Source of the DNA: an uncultured Faecalibacterium sp.
Lineage (GTDB): Bacteria > Bacillota > Clostridia > Oscillospirales > Ruminococcaceae
Direction of reading: 5' to 3'
Length of the DNA: 7,850 bases
Assembly: GCA_934553285.1 (NCBI GenBank)
Contig: CAKTFD010000101.1
Location: 1-7,850 of the forward strand
The position numbers and the translations under genes were made by a program. Positions 5,801-7,850 of the stretch are shown one piece after another. The notes below the pieces were generated by a model. It saw nothing but the letters and a program-made list of their open reading frames with translations, searched no databases and had not been told where the DNA came from. The number at the start of each line of letters is the position of its first letter. Within the stretch, counting starts at the first letter, position 1.

Positions 5801-5852
5801 AAAAAGCGGGCCGCCGGGAGGGGGCGCTTTGCACCCCGCCCCCGGCGGCCCG
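5801..5852 (-). terminator. Strong intrinsic terminator of nagE
   Basis: On the minus strand a perfect 12-bp stem (CGGGCCGCCGGG with CCCGGCGGCCCG, arms 5841-5852 and 5807-5818) encloses a second stem GGGGTGC/GCGCCCC around an AAA loop. TTTTT follows at 5801-5805. It lies about 60 nt after the nagE stop codon and separates nagE from the nagA-GNAT unit. Confidence 0.93.
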
Positions 5853-5912
5853 GATCACACCGCAAAATCAACCAGTCTTTTGCAGTTTATTCTTTTTACA
5901 GAAGCGCTGTGA

Positions 5913-7379
5913 TCACAGCATCTTCTTCAGCTCGTCGTACACGAACTGGACCTTGGTACCGATGATGACCTGGCAGGCGTTCTTGCTGGGACGGATGACA
6001 CCGGCAGCACCAGCAGCCTTGACAGCCTTTTCATCGACCTTGGCGTTATCCTTGACCTCGAAACGCAGACGGGTTGCGCAGTAACCAACGTCCTTCACGT
6101 TCTCCTTGCCGCCGATAGCAGCCAGAACAGCAGAAGCAACTTCGGTGTAGTTGTTGTTGGCCAGAACGACCTTCTTCTCAGCTTCCTCATCGTCATCCTC
6201 ACGGCCGGGGGTCTTCAGGTCGTACTTGGTGATGGCGAAGTAGAACACGAAGTAGAACACCAGGAAGGCTGCGATGCCCAGAGGAATGATCATCCAGGTC
6301 TTAGCAGCTGCGGGCAGAGAAGCGGAGAACACCAGGTCGGTAGCGCCTGCGGAGAAGCAGAAGCCAGCACGGAAACCGGAGTAGTAGGTGATGACGGTGA
6401 AGATGCCGTACAGAGCAGAGTACACAACGTACAGCGGGAAGCACAGGAACATGAAGCCGAACTCGAACGGCTCGGTAACGCCGCAGACGAATGCGCAGAT
6501 AGCAGCAGACAGAACCAGACCGATAGCAGCCTTCTTGTTCTTAGCGGTCTTGACCATAGCCAGAGCGGCACCGGCAATACCGAACATCATGCAGGGGAAG
6601 AAGCCGGACATGTACATACCCAGGCTCCAGCCCACATCAGCAGAGGTCTCGCCAGCCCAGAAGTGGGACAGGTCGCCCAGGCCGATGGTGTCGAACCAGA
6701 ACACGTTGTTCAGAGCGTGGTGCAGGCCGGTGGGGATGAGCAGACGGTTCAGGAAGGCGTAGATGCCAGCGCCGATGCCGTCCATGCCAGCGATGCCGTT
6801 GCCGATCGCGACCAGAGCGCCGAAGATGACGGGCCAGACGAACAGCAGAACAACGGAGACCAGGATGGAGATCACGCCGGTAGCGATTGCGACAAAGCGC
6901 TTGCCGGAGAAGAATGCCAGCCAGTCAGGCAGCTGGATATCCTTGAACTTGCTGTAGCAGGCAGCGCCCACAACAGCGGCCAGAATGCCGATAAAGGAGT
7001 TGCCGGCGACCTTCTGGAAAGCGATGTAGGTAGCAGTGCCTTCTTCCAGGTGACGGACCATGCCGACCACGCCGGGGTTCAGCAGCTGCTGCATCATCAG
7101 GAAGCTGACCAGACCGGCCAGACCTGCGGTGCCATCGTTGTCAGCAAGGCCGACAGCGGCACCAATGGCGAACAGCCATGCCATGTTATCGATCAGAGCG
7201 CCGCCTGCCTTGACCAGCAGGAAGCCAACGGTGTAAGCTGCACCGGAAGTTGCAGCACCGGGCACGCCCATGACGCCCGGAGCAAGGGCATAACCGAGAC
7301 CCATCAGGATGCCGCAGATCGGCAGCACAGCGACGGGAAGCATCAGAGCTTTGCCCAGTTTCTGGAGATACTTCATCAT
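5913..7379 (-). CDS. nagE: PTS N-acetylglucosamine-type transporter, EIICB
   Basis: Membrane permease that imports and phosphorylates a sugar, almost certainly GlcNAc to GlcNAc-6-P, the substrate of the neighbouring NagA. It has 488 residues. The EIIC domain fills about 1-385 with many membrane segments. It includes NRLLIPTGLHHALNNVFWF (211-229), SGFFPCMMFGIAGAALAM (258-275), GVTEPFEF (300-307) and GFRAGFCFSAGATD (335-348), all close to the GlcNAc/glucose family and especially to E. coli NagE. After the linker KTPGRED plus an acidic run (389-400), an EIIB domain (about 408-488) carries the phosphorylated Cys434 in GYCATRLRFEVKD. There is no EIIA domain, so phosphate must come from a separate EIIA. 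The ATG at 7388 is rejected because it lies 1 nt from AGGAGG; the ATG at 7379 has 10 nt. Glucose specificity is the main alternative, made less likely by nagA. Confidence 0.93.
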   Translation of the reverse strand: MMKYLQKLGKALMLPVAVLPICGILMGLGYALAPGVMGVPGAATSGAAYTVGFLLVKAGGALIDNMAWLFAIGAAVGLADNDGTAGLAGLVSFLMMQQLLNPGVVGMVRHLEEGTATYIAFQKVAGNSFIGILAAVVGAACYSKFKDIQLPDWLAFFSGKRFVAIATGVISILVSVVLLFVWPVIFGALVAIGNGIAGMDGIGAGIYAFLNRLLIPTGLHHALNNVFWFDTIGLGDLSHFWAGETSADVGWSLGMYMSGFFPCMMFGIAGAALAMVKTAKNKKAAIGLVLSAAICAFVCGVTEPFEFGFMFLCFPLYVVYSALYGIFTVITYYSGFRAGFCFSAGATDLVFSASLPAAAKTWMIIPLGIAAFLVFYFVFYFAITKYDLKTPGREDDDEEAEKKVVLANNNYTEVASAVLAAIGGKENVKDVGYCATRLRFEVKDNAKVDEKAVKAAGAAGVIRPSKNACQVIIGTKVQFVYDELKKML

Positions 7380-7389
7380 AAGACACATT

Positions 7390-7395
7390 CCTCCT
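7390..7395 (-). promoter_or_regulatory. nagE ribosome binding site (decides the start)
   Basis: AGGAGG on the minus strand. The first in-frame ATG (7388) is only 1 nt away and cannot be used with it. The ATG at 7379 is 10 nt away and begins MMKYLQKLGKALMLP, like other PTS permeases; the next ATG, at 7376, is also possible. Confidence 0.75.
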
Positions 7396-7402
7396 TAAAG
7401 AA

Positions 7403-7463
7403 TGTTTGTGTTTACAGACAGTCCCTGGTTGCAGGCTGTCCATAGTTCCGTAACAGAATAGTA
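7403..7463 (-). promoter_or_regulatory. nagE promoter and leader with hairpin and cre-like site
   Basis: On the minus strand TG-T-TACTAT is an extended -10 (hexamer 7458-7463) without a good -35. TTTTGCAAAA (7470-7479) lies 6 bp upstream of it. In the leader, GACAG/CTGTC and CCTG/CAGG form a 9-bp stem with a 2-nt bulge and a 4-nt loop (7417-7440). Just after it, TGTAAACACAAACA (7403-7416) matches the CcpA cre consensus except at the G and T of its centre. The same octamer, TGTAAACA, lies in the nagA upstream region (5777-5784, opposite strand). Catabolite control is plausible, but the missing CG core makes it weak. Confidence 0.45.
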
Positions 7464-7494
7464 ACATATTTTTGCAAAAAAAGAAAGTGGTTTT

Positions 7495-7516
7495 CGCATT
7501 TTTCTATTAAAATGCG
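7495..7516. repeat. 22-bp dyad in the nagE-prmA intergenic region
   Basis: CGCATTTT and AAAATGCG form a perfect 8-bp inverted repeat around a 6-bp centre (TCTATT), about 32 bp upstream of the nagE -10. The symmetry suggests a dimeric regulator site for the divergent genes. No T-run suggests a terminator. The rest of the 346-bp gap (7380-7725) is AT-rich (about 7517-7640) with no gene or RNA I can recognise. Confidence 0.4.
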
Positions 7517-7628
7517 TCAAAAGTCCTTATTTGATGGCCATATAGTAAATATTTTTTGTTTTTTCTGCAAGGCGCCTGCTTTATGTGCTGAAAATTCTTT
7601 TCTTTTTATGTCTATTTTGCCCAAATAC

Positions 7629-7660
7629 TTGCATCCCAGCGGGGAATCGGGTACTATACA
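7629..7660 (+). promoter_or_regulatory. Candidate prmA promoter
   Basis: TTGCAT (7629-7634) as a weak -35, then 17 bp, then TACTAT (7652-7657), with the overlapping TATACA (7655-7660) as an alternative -10. It is the only convincing promoter in the AT-rich stretch before prmA. The leader then contains a 7-bp perfect hairpin, TCCATCC/GGATGGA (7677-7701), just upstream of the ribosome site. Confidence 0.5.
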
Positions 7661-7725
7661 GATAAGAAAACTTTTTTCCATCCGCGCCGGTGCAGGATGG
7701 ATACAACGCAAAAGGAGAATGCCTT

Positions 7726-7850
7726 ATGGAATGGACCGATATCCGCCTGACCGTGGCCAAGGCCGATGCCGAAAACGCCGAGGCCGTTGCCACCATGATC
7801 GCCGAGGGCGGCATCTACATCGAAGACTACAGCGACATCGAGCAGCAGGT
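7726..7850 (+). CDS. prmA: Ribosomal protein L11 methyltransferase, N-terminus (cut by window edge)
   Basis: Only the first 41 codons are present. PrmA is a cytoplasmic SAM-dependent methyltransferase acting on ribosomal protein L11. The visible part starts MEWTDIRLTV and continues to GGIYIEDYSDIEQQ (29-42), which matches the N-terminal substrate-recognition domain of Firmicute PrmA: a short beta strand, a helix rich in Ala and acidic residues, then the I-E-D-x-x-D motif. The catalytic domain lies beyond the edge, so the call rests on the N-terminal pattern alone. The ATG has AAAGGAGA (7711-7718) at about 8 nt spacing. It is divergent from nagE and probably unrelated to sugar use. Confidence 0.75.
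   Translation, partial: MEWTDIRLTVAKADAENAEAVATMIAEGGIYIEDYSDIEQQ

Noticed and set aside
4815..5912. 365-codon open frame on the plus strand opposite nagA
   Set aside because: It runs antisense to a clear nagA with intact catalytic residues. Its translation is Gly/His/Ala-rich low complexity, typical of a GC-rich shadow frame, with no domain I recognise.
5906..5919. Perfect 14-bp palindrome GCTGTGATCACAGC, resembling a CRP site
   Set aside because: It overlaps the nagE stop codon and last codons, far from any promoter. E. coli-type CRP control is not expected in this lineage. Probably chance.
6663..7445. 260-codon open frame on the plus strand opposite nagE
   Set aside because: Asp/Gln/His-rich translation with no membrane or known domain; it is the antisense shadow of the PTS permease.
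7517..7814. Small minus-strand frames between nagE and prmA
   Set aside because: They cross the prmA promoter and coding start, lack ribosome sites and give no recognisable protein.

Overview
The window looks like chromosome from a fairly GC-rich, low-oxygen Firmicute of the Clostridia, most likely an Oscillospiraceae/Ruminococcaceae gut bacterium of the Faecalibacterium type. That is an inference from three things: strong AGGAGG ribosome binding sites, Ser/Ala-linker lipoproteins with twin-arginine leaders, and a GlcNAc phosphotransferase (PTS) locus beside pst. No rRNA, tRNA, CRISPR array, insertion sequence or phage gene is visible. Nearly everything reads on the minus strand; only the last gene, cut by the right edge, reads on the plus strand.

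The layout, read right to left in the direction of most transcription, has five parts. (1) 7726-7850 (+) is the start of prmA, divergent from the rest. (2) 5913-7379 (-) is a GlcNAc-type PTS permease (EIICB, nagE), closed by a strong terminator at 5801-5852. (3) 4578-5705 (-) is nagA, overlapped by 4 bp with a GNAT acetyltransferase at 3982-4581, closed by a long structured terminator at 3851-3915. (4) 2071-3705 (-) holds three consecutive small lipoproteins with RR-type leaders, a probable operon with its own promoter at 3741-3768 and a strong terminator at 2012-2056. (5) 1-1827 (-) holds pstS and the first 280 codons of pstC, with a terminator-like hairpin between them. The pst operon continues off the left edge.

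Functionally there are two nutrient modules. GlcNAc is imported and phosphorylated by the PTS permease, and GlcNAc-6-phosphate is deacetylated by NagA. The two promoters share a 13-of-14 bp motif around TTTTGCAAAA, suggesting a common regulator. Phosphate is bound by the PstS lipoprotein and imported through PstC. The region upstream of pstS has a 33-bp dyad and PhoP-like half-sites, a weak -35 and a plausible -10, as expected for an activator-dependent phosphate-starvation promoter.

The least understood part is the trio of 163-179 residue lipoproteins between the modules. They share a leader architecture and a beta-rich look but have no recognised function. I see no clear evidence of a wholly new system. 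The best leads are this trio, the shared nag motif and the pstS/pstC attenuator-like hairpin.
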